Positions 1-11,251 are shown, counted from the stretch's first letter. The stretch is DNA of 64,000 nt from Idiomarina piscisalsi (GCF_002211765.1 NZ_CP022133.1:310001-374000), one strand, 5' to 3'. The notes: generated by a model from the letters alone, not told the origin. Numbers and translations are program-made.

Positions 1-1
1 T

Positions 2-1693
2 GAATTTGCCGAACTGACCGAAGCTCAGCAGAAGCTCATTAACGATACCTTGCGTGATTTTCGTTTGTCGGGTGTCGATTTACCTGCGGACAAAAAGAAA
101 CGCTACGCTGAAATTTCGTCTCGCCTATCTGACTTGTCGTCGACGTTCAGCAACAACTTGCTGGATGCGACTCACGCCTGGACTTGCTTAATTACGGACG
201 AAAGTCGCTTAGCCGGACTGCCTGAAAGCATTAAAGAAGCGGCGAAAGAAACAGCGGCTGATCAGGAAAAAGAAGGTTGGTTATTTACTCTGGATATTCC
301 GAGCTACCTACCGGTGATGCTGTATGCCGAAGACAGAGAACTTCGCAAAGACATGTATCAGGCCTTTGTGACGCGGGCTTCTGAAACTGGCCCTAACGGC
401 GGTAAGTTCGATAACTCTACGGTTATGGATGAGACCCTGGCTTTGCGTCATGAAATGGCAAAGTTGCTTGGCTTTAATGACTTCGCCGAAATGTCATTAG
501 CGACGAAAATGGCAGAATCACCAGAGCAAGTGCTGGGCTTTGTAAAAGATTTAGCCGACAAATCTATGCTGCAGGCAAAAGAAGAATACGCTGAGGTGGA
601 AGCTTTTGCCAAAGAGCAGGGCGTCGACAAAATGGAAGCCTGGGACGTGCCGTATTTCAGTGAGCAACTGAAGCAACAGCGTTATTCCATTTCCGATGAG
701 TTACTGCGTCCGTACTTCCCCGAGCAGCAGGTATTAAACGGCTTATTTGAAGTGGTTAAGCGTTTATTCGGCATGACGGTGAGTGAACAAAAAGACGTGA
801 AAACCTGGCATGAGAATGTGCGGTTTTTCCGCATTCACGACGCCGACGGTCACTTGCGTGGCAGCTTTTATTTAGACCTGTATGCCCGCCAGGGTAAACG
901 CGGCGGCGCCTGGATGGCAGACTTTGTTGGGCGGCGGGTTCATGCCAATGGCGAGCTACAAAACCCGGTGGCGTTTTTAACCTGTAACTTCAGCAAACCT
1001 GTGGGCGGTAAGCCTGCGCTCTTTACTCATGACGAAGTACTGACGTTATTCCATGAGTTTGGCCATGGTCTGCACCATATGCTGACGCAGGTCGATACGG
1101 CAGGGCTTTCTGGTATTAACGGTGTTGAGTGGGACGCAGTAGAGCTGCCAAGCCAGTTTTTAGAAAACTGGTGTTGGGAACCTGAAGCGTTAGCGCTTAT
1201 TTCTGGCCACTATGAAACCGGTGAACCATTACCGCAAGAATTACTGGATAAAATGCTGGCGGCGCGTAATTACCAGTCGGCCATGCAAATGATGCGTCAG
1301 TTAGAGTTTTCGCTGTTTGATATGCGCATTCACCACGAGTTTGATGAAAGCAAAGGCGCACGAATCAGCGAGATTTTGAGTGAAGTTCGCGAGCAGACCT
1401 CTGTACGTATTCCGCCGGAGTACAATCGCTTTCAGCACAGCTTTGGTCACATTTTTGCCGGCGGTTATGCTGCGGGTTACTACAGTTACAAATGGGCAGA
1501 AGTGTTGTCGTCGGACGCGTTCGCACGCTTTGAAGAAGAAGGCATTTTCAGTGCCTCCACCGGACGCGACTTCCTGCAAGTGATTTTGGAGCGCGGTGGC
1601 AGCCGTAAAGCCGCTGACTTATTTCAGGAATTCCGTGGTCGAGAGCCCAGCGTGGAACCGCTGTTACGTCATAGTGGCATCAAGGCTACCTAA
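2..1693 (+). CDS. prlC: Oligopeptidase A, M3-family zinc metallopeptidase (5' end outside window)
   Basis: Cytosolic M3 (thimet-type) zinc endopeptidase that degrades oligopeptides, including cleaved signal peptides. The frame is open from base 2, so the gene begins upstream of the window; about 563 codons are present of a family length near 680, so only the N-terminal part is missing. The zinc motif HEFGHGLHH starts at base 1052, and the expected downstream glutamate ligand lies in ELPSQFLENW. The C-terminal region (FGHIFAGGYAAGYYSYKWAEV) is typical of PrlC/Dcp proteins. A TTG at base 50 is not a real start, because coding sequence continues upstream of it. Recognition is firm; PrlC rather than the Dcp paralogue is inferred from the overall sequence. 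Confidence 0.93.
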   Translation, partial: EFAELTEAQQKLINDTLRDFRLSGVDLPADKKKRYAEISSRLSDLSSTFSNNLLDATHAWTCLITDESRLAGLPESIKEAAKETAADQEKEGWLFTLDIPSYLPVMLYAEDRELRKDMYQAFVTRASETGPNGGKFDNSTVMDETLALRHEMAKLLGFNDFAEMSLATKMAESPEQVLGFVKDLADKSMLQAKEEYAEVEAFAKEQGVDKMEAWDVPYFSEQLKQQRYSISDELLRPYFPEQQVLNGLFEVVKRLFGMTVSEQKDVKTWHENVRFFRIHDADGHLRGSFYLDLYARQGKRGGAWMADFVGRRVHANGELQNPVAFLTCNFSKPVGGKPALFTHDEVLTLFHEFGHGLHHMLTQVDTAGLSGINGVEWDAVELPSQFLENWCWEPEALALISGHYETGEPLPQELLDKMLAARNYQSAMQMMRQLEFSLFDMRIHHEFDESKGARISEILSEVREQTSVRIPPEYNRFQHSFGHIFAGGYAAGYYSYKWAEVLSSDAFARFEEEGIFSASTGRDFLQVILERGGSRKAADLFQEFRGREPSVEPLLRHSGIKAT

Positions 1694-1735
1694 CTATTGG
1701 GGCGCTGAGGCTATGAGAGTTCTTCATGAGGACGC

Positions 1736-1765
1736 CGTAGCCTGACGTTATTTACGTCAGGTGCG
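1736..1765 (+). repeat. REP-like palindrome, copy 1
   Basis: The arms CCTGACGT and ACGTCAGG form a perfect 8-bp stem around TATTT (1741-1761), flanked on the left by CGTAG. The same CGTAGCCTGA head occurs at 1822-1851 (inverted), 14745-14774 and 63268-63293. It sits between convergent prlC and the DUF2970 gene and may help end transcription, but there is no T run. Confidence 0.6.
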
Positions 1766-1821
1766 GTATGGCCACTTGTGCCAATGCTCAATAATTGAGA
1801 CTTTCTTTAAAGCCCATAGAT

Positions 1822-1851
1822 CTCACCTGATGCAATAGCATCAGGCTACGC
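1822..1851 (-). repeat. REP-like palindrome, copy 2 (inverted relative to copy 1)
   Basis: CCTGATGC-AATA-GCATCAGG (1826-1845) followed by CTACG. Read on the minus strand it matches copy 1 at the CGTAGCCTGA head and the TCAGGTG tail, with a compensated C/T change in the stem. Two inverted copies about 60 bp apart are a common arrangement for REP/BIME elements. Confidence 0.6.
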
Positions 1852-1859
1852 CCCTAATG

Positions 1860-2081
1860 TTATGCAGCGGATGCCATGACCAGATTTACAATGCCAACCA
1901 GACCTAAAACAAATAGAATGGTCAAAACAACGCCAATGATGATATAGGCTTTGGGGTTTCCATGTTGAAAGTCGCGATGCCGATTTTTCTCGGTTTGCAC
2001 ACCCAGAAACGCCGCCAGTACGCTGACAACCATGCTAATAAAACCGGGTTTTTGTTGGGTGTTTTCCTGCTGTTCAGACAT
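1860..2081 (-). CDS. DUF2970 small inner-membrane protein
   Basis: A 73-residue protein of unknown function. Residues 10-40 carry the DUF2970 hallmark SVLAAFLGVQTEKNRHRDF, followed by one strongly hydrophobic segment (about residues 48-70) that should span the inner membrane. The gene begins 11 nt after the stop of the upstream minus-strand secreted-protein gene (2093-2395), so the two are probably co-transcribed. The family is common in marine gammaproteobacteria and beta-proteobacteria; its role is not known to me. The domain call is firm, the function open. Confidence 0.8.
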   Translation of the reverse strand: MSEQQENTQQKPGFISMVVSVLAAFLGVQTEKNRHRDFQHGNPKAYIIIGVVLTILFVLGLVGIVNLVMASAA

Positions 2082-2092
2082 GAATATACGTC

Positions 2093-2395
2093 TTAACGGG
2101 AGTAGTTGTTTTTGTAACGTTCTTTTTGAGTATCGCTAGAGCTTGAAAAAAGCTCTATCAAGTCGAAGAAGTGGAACTGCACTGAACGACTGTGGCCTTT
2201 TAGCCAGTCACCCCAGGTGACTTCCTCTGCGGCCAGTTCACATTCTTTTTTCAACTGATTATTTTCACTGCCGGCAAGGAGTTGTTGGCATTGTTGAGTG
2301 GCATTTTGCTGGGCAAACAGAGTGCTAGGCGTTACCGCTGCAACTGAGGCAAGAGCCATCAGTGTCAGTGATAGAGTAACTATAGATAAGCGCAT
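2093..2395 (-). CDS. Small secreted protein of unknown function
   Basis: About 100 residues. The ATG at 2395 was chosen because GGGAG stands at the right distance before it; an in-frame start 30 nt upstream has no comparable site. The N-terminus is a classic signal peptide (MRLSIV followed by a hydrophobic stretch, with a likely cut near TLFAQQ). The mature part has two cysteines (QQCQQLL and KKECELA) that could form a disulphide, and ends in a serine-rich, then basic tail. It lies just upstream of the DUF2970 gene, probably in the same transcript. I do not recognise the family. Confidence 0.7.
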   Translation of the reverse strand: MRLSIVTLSLTLMALASVAAVTPSTLFAQQNATQQCQQLLAGSENNQLKKECELAAEEVTWGDWLKGHSRSVQFHFFDLIELFSSSSDTQKERYKNNYSR

Positions 2396-2529
2396 AACAT
2401 CTCCCAAAAGCATTAGACTGAACAATTTATCAGCGATTTTGTAAAAATTCTAGTCATCGATACGAATTTTTTTGTCTTCGGTTAGCTGCTACAATAGCCG
2501 CCACTTTTGACACCTTGGGATAAATAACG

Positions 2530-3204
2530 ATGAAGCCTTTAATTGCCCCTTCTATTCTGTCCGCAGATTTTGCGCGTTTAGGTGAAGAAGTTGAGTCCGT
2601 ATTAAATGCTGGCGCCGATGTTGTCCACTTCGATGTAATGGACAATCATTATGTGCCGAATCTGACCATTGGTCCGATGGTGTGCAAGGCATTGCGGGAC
2701 TATGGCATTGAAGCGCCTATCGACGTGCACCTAATGGTAAAGCCGGTGGATAGAATCATCCCCGACTTTGCGAAGGCCGGCGCTTCTATCATCACTTTTC
2801 ATCCGGAAGCGTCTGAGCATGTTGATCGCACATTGCAGATAATCCATGAGCATGGCTGTCAAGCGGGTTTAGTTTTGAATCCGGCGACTCCCTTACACTA
2901 TTTAGATCATGTTATGGACAAGCTTGATGTGATTTTGCTGATGTCGGTAAACCCAGGTTTCGGTGGTCAGTCGTTTATTCCATCAACGTTAGATAAGCTC
3001 AAAGCGGTGCGCAAGCGAATTAATGACAGTGGTCGTGATATTCGTTTAGAAGTGGACGGCGGTGTCAAAGTTTCAAATATTGGTGAAATAGCAGAAGCGG
3101 GCGCAGATATGTTTGTGGCAGGTTCGGCTATTTTTAATGCGGATGATTATGCCAGTGTCATACAGACCATGCGTGATGAAATTGCTGCAGTAACAGGCTC
3201 GTAG
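2530..3204 (+). CDS. rpe: Ribulose-phosphate 3-epimerase
   Basis: Interconverts D-ribulose 5-phosphate and D-xylulose 5-phosphate in the pentose-phosphate pathway; cytosolic TIM barrel of 224 residues, the normal length. Visible signatures are [17 protein letters not shown] (metal and catalytic aspartate region), DVHLMV, and the phosphate-binding [10 protein letters not shown] and VDGGV segments. trpS follows after 14 nt. In Escherichia coli gph lies between rpe and trpS; here gph is absent from that position. Start ATG at 2530 follows a GGGATA-type site. Confidence 0.96.
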   Translation: MKPLIAPSILSADFARLGEEVESVLNAGADVVHFDVMDNHYVPNLTIGPMVCKALRDYGIEAPIDVHLMVKPVDRIIPDFAKAGASIITFHPEASEHVDRTLQIIHEHGCQAGLVLNPATPLHYLDHVMDKLDVILLMSVNPGFGGQSFIPSTLDKLKAVRKRINDSGRDIRLEVDGGVKVSNIGEIAEAGADMFVAGSAIFNADDYASVIQTMRDEIAAVTGS

Positions 3205-3218
3205 AGGAAAGAAGAAGA

Positions 3219-4229
3219 ATGTCGAAACCAATTGTATTAAGTGGTTGTCAGCCGTCAGGGCAGTTATCTATTGGAAACTACATTGGTGCGTTGCGTCAGT
3301 GGGTGAATATGCAGGACACGCATGACTGTAAGTTTATGCTCGTTGATCAGCATGCAATAACCGTTCGGCAGGAGCCTGAGCAACTGCAGCAGGCGACGTT
3401 AGACGGTTTAGCGCTTTATTTGGCGTGCGGCTTAGACCCTGAGAAAAGCACCGTATTTATTCAGTCGCACGTACCGGAGCATGCACAGTTGGCCTGGGTG
3501 TTGAACTGCTACACGCAAATGGGCGAGCTGAACCGCATGACTCAGTTTAAAGACAAGTCGCAGCGTCATGCGAATAATATTAATGCGGGCTTGTTCACCT
3601 ACCCCGCATTAATGGCGGCTGATATTTTGTTGTATCAGGCAAATGAAGTGCCGGTGGGTGACGACCAAAAGCAACACCTGGAAATGACGCGTAATGTCGC
3701 AGAGCGTTTCAATAATTTGTACGGTGATATTTTTACGATTCCTGAGCCTATGATTCCGAAAGTGGGCGCGCGGGTTATGTCGCTGCAAGACCCAACTAAA
3801 AAAATGTCTAAGTCGGATGACAACCCGAACAACTTTGTGGGTCTATTGGAAGAGCCGAAGAAAATCCTTAAGAAAATTAAGAAAGCGGTGACTGACTCGG
3901 ATGAACAGGCGCGTATTTACTTTGATCCAACTGAAAAGCCTGGCGTATCTAATTTACTGAGCATTATGTCTGCCGCAACAGGTAAGTCGATAGACGAGTT
4001 AGTGCCTGAGTATGAAGACAAAATGTACGGGCACTTGAAAGTGGATGTGGCGGAGTCAGTGGTTGCTATGCTAGAGCCTGTTCAGCAACGTTACCATGAG
4101 ATGCGCAATGATCAGGCATTCTTGCAAAGTGTTATGAAACAAGGCGCCGATAAAGCACGCGAAGCTGCCGCTAAAACTTTAAAAGATGTTTATAACGCCG
4201 TTGGATTTGTACCTTACCCAGAGGCGTAA
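3219..4229 (+). CDS. trpS: Tryptophanyl-tRNA synthetase
   Basis: Charges tRNA-Trp; class I aminoacyl-tRNA synthetase of 336 residues, normal for the bacterial enzyme. The HIGH-equivalent is SIGNYIGAL near the N-terminus, and the KMSKS loop appears exactly as KKMSKSDD. The start ATG follows AGAGGAAAG. It sits 14 nt after rpe and 9 nt before pabA, so the three genes look like one transcript. No leader peptide or trp attenuator is visible in front of it. Confidence 0.97.
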   Translation: MSKPIVLSGCQPSGQLSIGNYIGALRQWVNMQDTHDCKFMLVDQHAITVRQEPEQLQQATLDGLALYLACGLDPEKSTVFIQSHVPEHAQLAWVLNCYTQMGELNRMTQFKDKSQRHANNINAGLFTYPALMAADILLYQANEVPVGDDQKQHLEMTRNVAERFNNLYGDIFTIPEPMIPKVGARVMSLQDPTKKMSKSDDNPNNFVGLLEEPKKILKKIKKAVTDSDEQARIYFDPTEKPGVSNLLSIMSAATGKSIDELVPEYEDKMYGHLKVDVAESVVAMLEPVQQRYHEMRNDQAFLQSVMKQGADKAREAAAKTLKDVYNAVGFVPYPEA

Positions 4230-4238
4230 TGCCGGTAC

Positions 4239-4820
4239 ATGATTGTACTCATTGATAACTTTGATTCTTTTACTCATAACCTGGCTCGCTATTTTTGCGA
4301 GCTGGGCGAGTCGGTTGAGGTTTTCCGCAATAATGAAATTAGCGTAGCAGACATTGAGCGCTTAAACCCAGAGGCTCTCGTTATTTCTCCGGGACCATGC
4401 ACGCCCGACGAGTCTGGAGTTTCTTTGGAAGCCATTGCAGCCTTTAAAGACAGGCTTCCCATATTGGGTGTCTGCCTGGGACATCAGGCATTAGCTCAAG
4501 TGTTTGGTTCAACCGTTGTTCGTGCGGAACGAGTAATGCACGGCAAAGTGTCTAGCCTGATGCATACAGGCCAAGGGCTGTTCGAGGGGTTACCTACCCC
4601 CATGGACGTGACGCGATATCACTCACTGGTTGTTGCGCCGAATACCTTATCTCAAGCATTTATTGTTGATGCCGAAACCAAAAGCGTAACGGGGCAGCGG
4701 GAGATTATGGCGATTCGACATAAGACACTGCCACTTTTCGGGGTTCAGTTTCATCCCGAATCGGTAATGACTAAGCAGGGACATAATCTGTTAGCGAATT
4801 TTTTACGTTATATACGATGA
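4239..4820 (+). CDS. pabA: Glutamine amidotransferase subunit of aminodeoxychorismate (or anthranilate) synthase
   Basis: Class I glutamine amidotransferase of 193 residues that supplies ammonia to PabB (folate synthesis) or TrpE. The nucleophile Cys79 lies in GVCLGHQ, the oxyanion region is SPGPCTP, and the catalytic His-x-Glu is in FGVQFHPESV. PabA and TrpG are hard to separate by sequence. PabA is preferred because no trp genes are adjacent, and pabA close to an acetylornithine-type aminotransferase gene (here astC) is a familiar arrangement. Nine nt separate it from trpS. Confidence 0.85.
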   Translation: MIVLIDNFDSFTHNLARYFCELGESVEVFRNNEISVADIERLNPEALVISPGPCTPDESGVSLEAIAAFKDRLPILGVCLGHQALAQVFGSTVVRAERVMHGKVSSLMHTGQGLFEGLPTPMDVTRYHSLVVAPNTLSQAFIVDAETKSVTGQREIMAIRHKTLPLFGVQFHPESVMTKQGHNLLANFLRYIR

Positions 4821-4889
4821 TTGGTAACTGTTGCTTCCCCCCAAAATTGCCGATACTTAAGTCAGTAATAACCTCATAGGCGAGCATTG

Positions 4890-6062
4890 ATGTTTCATTT
4901 TTTTTCAAATACCACGGAAGGTGGCAGTAAAGACCCCGCATTGCGGCTTGAGAAACGGTTTATTAACTATCTCATTAGTTTTCCGTTTGCGCGCAAAGCC
5001 CGTTCTAAAGCTGATGGTATTGAAGATGAGGAGAAGGAGCAGCGTCGTCAATTACTTGAGGTAGAGCGCCTAAATTACGAAGAGCGTGACAGAAAGGCGC
5101 AAGCACGCCAGCGTTTTTCAGATACAATTTCAGCAGAACTGCATGAGGAAATTTATCACCGTGCCTTGAATACGATTGAAGACGGTGACTATGTTCGCGA
5201 GCGGTTAATCCCTCTTCCGGAAAAGCTGCCTGAACTTCTCGATACCCTCAGTCTGAAAGCCGCTTCAATGCGTCGTATTGAATCTATCGTGCAGGGTATG
5301 GACTGGTTTCATACTGGCTTGCTGCGTACCGTTAATCAACCACCGTTTATTGATCGTAACAAGCAGGTAAAACTTGATAACTTGCGGGTGGCGATGAGTT
5401 TTGTGGGTACCGAGAACCTTCGGCTACTGGCACCGGCTTACATTATGCAGAACTGGTTACCGCCGTCGACACAGCCGTTTACGTTGTTTCGCAGAAAAGT
5501 TTGGGAGCATTCACTGGGTACCAGCATAGCGGCTCATAACATTGCGGTGGAAAGAAAGTTAAAAGATCCGATTTTGGCTTACACCATGGGGATGTTCCAT
5601 GAGCTGGGCAAAATCGCGCTAACTAAACTGTACTTGAAGCTGTTTGATGACGTGCAGCGTGAGTTCGCGATGGCCTCAGTTAATGACAAGTCGCCGGAAC
5701 GACATAATGCGCTTGTTCAGTTAACGCCGGACGAGCGTTTTTTGCGTGACTTGATGTTAGAGAAAGATAAAGAAGTGAGTTATTTAGTCGCCGAAGGCTG
5801 GGGGTTGAAGCGGGTACCAGTTAGCAAGCATTTGCTCGATTTTACCCAGGCAGACAGAACAACACCTCACTATGATTCCGAGTATGCTGAGGTATTAGCC
5901 CAGGCAAACGCTTATTGTGAATTCCGCATGATGCGGGAAGTCGACTTAGCGAGTCTGGAAGAAGGTAAGCACATATTGAACAAGTATTCGGTGTCGGCGG
6001 AAACGCTCGCCCGGCTAAATAACGTGAGTTTAAAACGTCCGCCAATCATTGTTCCTGACTAA
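4890..6062 (+). CDS. HDOD-domain signalling protein
   Basis: A 390-residue cytosolic protein. The N-terminal 100 residues are charged and helical (EDEEKEQRRQLLEVERLNYEE); a HDOD domain fills roughly residues 105-310 (IPLPEKLPELLDTLS through MFHELGKIALTKLYLK). HDOD is a non-catalytic relative of HD phosphohydrolases found in bacterial signalling proteins; its ligand is unknown. The ATG at 4890 is chosen over the adjacent TTG because AGGCGAG precedes it. The stop overlaps that of the convergent PilZ gene by 3 nt; both may act in cyclic-di-GMP-related control, which is inference from domain types. Confidence 0.8.
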   Translation: MFHFFSNTTEGGSKDPALRLEKRFINYLISFPFARKARSKADGIEDEEKEQRRQLLEVERLNYEERDRKAQARQRFSDTISAELHEEIYHRALNTIEDGDYVRERLIPLPEKLPELLDTLSLKAASMRRIESIVQGMDWFHTGLLRTVNQPPFIDRNKQVKLDNLRVAMSFVGTENLRLLAPAYIMQNWLPPSTQPFTLFRRKVWEHSLGTSIAAHNIAVERKLKDPILAYTMGMFHELGKIALTKLYLKLFDDVQREFAMASVNDKSPERHNALVQLTPDERFLRDLMLEKDKEVSYLVAEGWGLKRVPVSKHLLDFTQADRTTPHYDSEYAEVLAQANAYCEFRMMREVDLASLEEGKHILNKYSVSAETLARLNNVSLKRPPIIVPD

Positions 6063-6763
6063 CATTCGAAGTCGGTGTCAATGAGCAGATGACTAAACAC
6101 TTCTGTTATATGCTCTTCCGGGTCGGTAAAACGAACACCAATACCGATTCGGCCCACTTCTTTACGCTGGTTCATAATTTGGCCGGACAGTGTCAACGGC
6201 TCTCTTTGCGACCCTGAGCCAATGTTCACCTTGATATTCATGTGCGTCACATTGCCTGCAGCGTTTTGAGCTTTAAAGAGTATTCTGCAACCTGCTGAGG
6301 AAATATCGACAATGACACCGCTGGCAAGCTTTTTACGCTCTCCCGGTTGAGCGGCTGCTGAGGTAACATCAACGGGGATGTGGGTGCTGACGCGCTTTTG
6401 AGCCCGCAGCGCGCGCTGTTCAACTTCTTTAGGGTAGTCAAGGTAAACGAGTCGAAAAGGAAAGTTGGTTACCGCTCGTATTTTACTTTTAAAGGCAATG
6501 CACTCACCAGCTTCACCTTCCAGAACCAAACGAACAATAACCGGGTTTCCTTCATACAAAACGTCAACATAGCTCCCATCGATTTTGGGGTTGGGTTGCT
6601 TCAACAATAAGTAGCGGCCGCTGTCAAAACCGATAAGCTGGAGTTTCGTGCGTACTTTGGTGGCAGATGCAAACTCAACGTCGATCATATCGCCCGGACG
6701 TAAGTAATTTAACTTCATATGGGGCTGAGATGATTCTGGTATTGTCGGTGTTTCTTTTTCCAT
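6059..6763 (-). CDS. PilZ-domain protein, probable c-di-GMP effector
   Basis: A 234-residue two-domain protein. The N-terminal half (LNYLRPGDMIDVEFASATK onward) resembles the YcgR-N/PilZN beta-barrel. The C-terminal half is a PilZ domain with the arginine motif RAQKR near residue 120 and the DISSAGCRI segment equivalent to the D/NxSxxG ligand-binding motif. Both c-di-GMP motifs are therefore present. YcgR-type proteins act on motility or surface polymers, but no flagellar gene is nearby, so the output is unknown. It converges on the HDOD gene. Confidence 0.82.
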   Translation of the reverse strand: MEKETPTIPESSQPHMKLNYLRPGDMIDVEFASATKVRTKLQLIGFDSGRYLLLKQPNPKIDGSYVDVLYEGNPVIVRLVLEGEAGECIAFKSKIRAVTNFPFRLVYLDYPKEVEQRALRAQKRVSTHIPVDVTSAAAQPGERKKLASGVIVDISSAGCRILFKAQNAAGNVTHMNIKVNIGSGSQREPLTLSGQIMNQRKEVGRIGIGVRFTDPEEHITEVFSHLLIDTDFEC

Positions 6764-8302
<1,539 letters not shown>

Positions 8303-8318
8303 TTACTGAGGCGTTTTT

Positions 8319-9344
8319 ATGTTGCTAATCAGACCCATTAAGCCGTCAGATTACGAAGCGTTGTATCAGTGTGCGATTGAGTCGGGTCACGGGTTTACCT
8401 CGTTGCCCGTTGACCAGTCGCTATTAGAGCGCCGTATTGATCGTGCCCAAAAGGCTTTTCGAAAAGAGAACGTCGAAACACCGGGTGACGAAAGTTACCT
8501 ATTTGTGATGGAAGACACCGAAACCGGAACCATCGCGGGTGTGAGTGGTATTGAAGCTGCGGTGGGTCTGGATGAAGCATTTTGGCATTACCGTCTCGGT
8601 AAAGTCGTGCATCATTCAGAAAAACTTAATATCTATAATGCATTGGAAACGTTGACCTTGTGTAACGACTACACGGGTGTGTCAGAGTTGTGCACTTTGT
8701 TCTTGCGCGAACCCTATCGTCACAACATGAACGGTCGCACGTTGTCGCGTTTCCGTATGTTGTTTTTGGCTCAGTTTAAGCAGCGTTTTAGCGACTGGGT
8801 GATTGCAGAAATGCGTGGGGTTTCCGACGACAATGGCGATTCACCGTTTTGGACCTGGTTGGAAGATAATTTCTTTTCCATGGATTTTCCAAAAGCGGAT
8901 TACCTAAGCGGTATTGGCGATAAAACCTTTATTGCTGAGCTGATGCCACGCTTTCCAATTTACACGAACTTGTTGAGTGATGAAGCACAAGCGGTTATTG
9001 GGAAAGTGCACGACAACACGCGACCAGCACTTAAGTTGCTGGAATCGGAAGGTTTCCGTTTCCGTGGCTTTGTCGATATTTTTGATGCGGGTCCAACGGT
9101 AGAAGCCGAGGTCTGCAACTTAAACAGTGTAAGAAACAGCAAAGTGGTAACCGTGAGTGTTAAAGAACAAGTGCCTGAAGTTGAAGCAGCGGTGCCACAT
9201 ATTGTCTGCAATACTCAGCTTGAAAACTTTCGAGCCACCAAACTGTTGTTAACAGAAGGCGCAGATGAGCTGATTCTCGATAACGAGCAAGCCGAAAAAA
9301 TGCATTTAAGTGACGGCGACGACGTTCGAATTGTCGCACTTTAA
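8319..9344 (+). CDS. astA: Arginine N-succinyltransferase
   Basis: Transfers succinyl from succinyl-CoA to the alpha-amino group of arginine, the first step of the AST pathway. The 341-residue length and sequence (MLLIRPIKPSDYEALYQCA, then YLFVMEDTETGTIAGVSGIE, SELCTLFLREPYR) match the single-subunit AstA of enterics and marine gammaproteobacteria; the fold is related to GNAT acetyltransferases. It lies 16 nt after astC and 15 nt before astD. The start ATG has TGAGGCG before it. Confidence 0.95.
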   Translation: MLLIRPIKPSDYEALYQCAIESGHGFTSLPVDQSLLERRIDRAQKAFRKENVETPGDESYLFVMEDTETGTIAGVSGIEAAVGLDEAFWHYRLGKVVHHSEKLNIYNALETLTLCNDYTGVSELCTLFLREPYRHNMNGRTLSRFRMLFLAQFKQRFSDWVIAEMRGVSDDNGDSPFWTWLEDNFFSMDFPKADYLSGIGDKTFIAELMPRFPIYTNLLSDEAQAVIGKVHDNTRPALKLLESEGFRFRGFVDIFDAGPTVEAEVCNLNSVRNSKVVTVSVKEQVPEVEAAVPHIVCNTQLENFRATKLLLTEGADELILDNEQAEKMHLSDGDDVRIVAL

Positions 9345-9359
9345 GCAGGAGCTAAATTT

Positions 9360-10829
9360 ATGACGAACAGTATTCAATTTATTAACGGAGCTTGGGAAGC
9401 AGGCGAAGGTCAGAAGTTCGACTCGGTCGATCCAGCTCGTAATGAAGTTATTTGGTCTGGTGAATCAGCCAGTGCCAACCAAGTTGAAAAGGCGGTAATG
9501 GCCGCTCGTGAGGCTTTCCCTGAGTGGGCTGACAAGTCTGTCGACGAGCGCTTGGCAATTTGTAAAAAATTCTCGGAGTTACTGGAAGAAAACAAAGAGC
9601 ACTTGGCGCGCACCATGGCGAAAGAAACGGGCAAACCCGTTTGGGAAACTCGCACGGAAGTTGGTGCAATGATCGGCAAAGTAGCGATTTCAGAAAAGGC
9701 TTACCATGAGCGCACTGGCACAGTTGAAAATGAAATGCCCGGCGCGAAAGCTTTTATTCGTCACAAGCCTCACGGTGTCGTTGCTGTTTATGGGCCTTAT
9801 AACTTCCCCGGGCATCTGCCAAATGGTCACATTGTGCCAGCGTTAATCGCCGGAAACACCATTGTCTTTAAACCGAGCGAGTTGACCCCAATGGTGGCTC
9901 AGGAAACGGTTAAGCTTTGGGAAAAAGCGGGCATACCTGCTGGCGTAATCAACTTGGTACAAGGCGAAGTTGAGACTGGTAAAGCGCTGTCTGCGCATCC
10001 ACAAATTGACGGCTTGTACTTTACCGGCTCGTCGAATACTGGGCACTTGCTGCACAAGCAGTTTGGTGGACGCCCGGACAAGATCTTAGCGCTGGAAATG
10101 GGGGGGAATAACCCGTTACTGGTGAAAAATGTGTCTGATATTGACGCTGCGGTTCACAATATTGTGCAGTCTGCTTTTATCACCTCAGGTCAGCGTTGTA
10201 CTTGTGCGCGCCGCCTGTTTATTGAAGATTCAGAGCAAGGTCGTGCAGTGCTGGAACGCTTGGTGGAAGTCACAGAAAACATTCTGGTTGATGACTACGA
10301 GGCAGATCCGCAGCCTTTCATGGGTGCCATGATTTCTGCTAAAGCTGCCGGCGAAATGGTCGATGCACAGAATGAGCTTTTGCATAAAGGTGCGAAGTCG
10401 CTGGTTCGTATGAAACAGGAAGACCCTAAAAAAGGGTTTGTGACACCGGGTATTGTTGATGTAACCGGCGTTGAAGGCCTTGAAGACGAAGAGCACTTTG
10501 GCCCACTGCTAAAAGTGTATCGCTATAAAGAGCTTGATGGCGCGATTAAAGAAGCGAATAACACGCGTTATGGTTTGTCGGCAGGCATTTTGTGTGACGA
10601 CGAGCAGACCTATCGCTACTTCTTTAAGCACATTCGGGCAGGCATTGTGAACTGGAATAAGCCAATTACAGGTGCGAGTAGCGCTGCACCATTTGGCGGC
10701 ATTGGTGCGAGTGGCAACCACAGAGCAAGCGCTTACTACGCGGCTGACTACTGTGCATACCCGGTTGCCTCTGTTGAGGCTGACTCGATGACGTTACCTG
10801 AGTCATTAGCGCCGGGACTTAAATTCTAG
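9360..10829 (+). CDS. astD: N-succinylglutamate 5-semialdehyde dehydrogenase
   Basis: NAD-dependent aldehyde dehydrogenase of 489 residues that oxidises succinylglutamic semialdehyde to succinylglutamate in arginine catabolism. The general-base glutamate is in ALEMGGNNP and the catalytic cysteine in [10 protein letters not shown]; the NAD-binding segment is [15 protein letters not shown]. All conserved ALDH residues that can be read are present. It is the last clear ast gene here. A strong hairpin and a DUF3802-like gene follow. Confidence 0.95.
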   Translation: MTNSIQFINGAWEAGEGQKFDSVDPARNEVIWSGESASANQVEKAVMAAREAFPEWADKSVDERLAICKKFSELLEENKEHLARTMAKETGKPVWETRTEVGAMIGKVAISEKAYHERTGTVENEMPGAKAFIRHKPHGVVAVYGPYNFPGHLPNGHIVPALIAGNTIVFKPSELTPMVAQETVKLWEKAGIPAGVINLVQGEVETGKALSAHPQIDGLYFTGSSNTGHLLHKQFGGRPDKILALEMGGNNPLLVKNVSDIDAAVHNIVQSAFITSGQRCTCARRLFIEDSEQGRAVLERLVEVTENILVDDYEADPQPFMGAMISAKAAGEMVDAQNELLHKGAKSLVRMKQEDPKKGFVTPGIVDVTGVEGLEDEEHFGPLLKVYRYKELDGAIKEANNTRYGLSAGILCDDEQTYRYFFKHIRAGIVNWNKPITGASSAAPFGGIGASGNHRASAYYAADYCAYPVASVEADSMTLPESLAPGLKF

Positions 10830-10849
10830 TCACAATCTGTGCTACTTTA

Positions 10850-10882
10850 GCGGTTGGGCAATTTGAATGGTTGTCCAACCGC
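10850..10882 (+). other. Intercistronic hairpin after astD
   Basis: GCGGTTGGGCAA (10850-10861) pairs with TTGTCCAACCGC (10871-10882): 12 bp with one G-U, 9-nt loop. No T run follows, so it is not a standard terminator. It may protect the astD 3' end or separate expression of astD from the next gene. Confidence 0.55.
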
Positions 10883-10900
10883 ATACATAAAGAGAGTCAG

Positions 10901-11251
10901 ATGATAGTAGAAAACGACGGATACATTGAGCTGATTCAGTACTTAACGGGGCAGTTACCGTTATTTTCTGACCAAAGCGCTCAGGAAAAAACCGCAGACT
11001 ACACGCTGCGGGACTTAATGGAAGAAAAGCTTTCCATGAGCATGATGGCGGTTTTTGAGCAAAACGAATTGAGTCAGGAACAACGGCTCGACATAGTCCG
11101 TGAAACCGACGCTATCGTTTATGACCTAGAAGAAGTTCTCTCCAAAGTGCTGGATACTCACCCTACCTCAGAGCAGGAAGCCTTCATTGATGAATTTGTT
11201 GGGCTGGTCAAAAACTTGTTTGACGAACACCTGCGAGAATACCGCGTATAA
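10901..11251 (+). CDS. DUF3802-like small acidic protein
   Basis: About 116 residues, no membrane segment or signal. The ATG at 10901 is preferred because AGAGAG precedes it and the upstream alternative falls inside the hairpin. The protein is acidic and mostly helical (TLRDLMEEKLSMSMMAVFEQN; a C-terminal helix ends in EYRV). The sequence and its place behind astD resemble DUF3802 of Shewanella, Pseudoalteromonas and Idiomarina as I remember it. Function unknown; a link with amino-acid catabolism is only suggested by position. Confidence 0.65.
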   Translation: MIVENDGYIELIQYLTGQLPLFSDQSAQEKTADYTLRDLMEEKLSMSMMAVFEQNELSQEQRLDIVRETDAIVYDLEEVLSKVLDTHPTSEQEAFIDEFVGLVKNLFDEHLREYRV

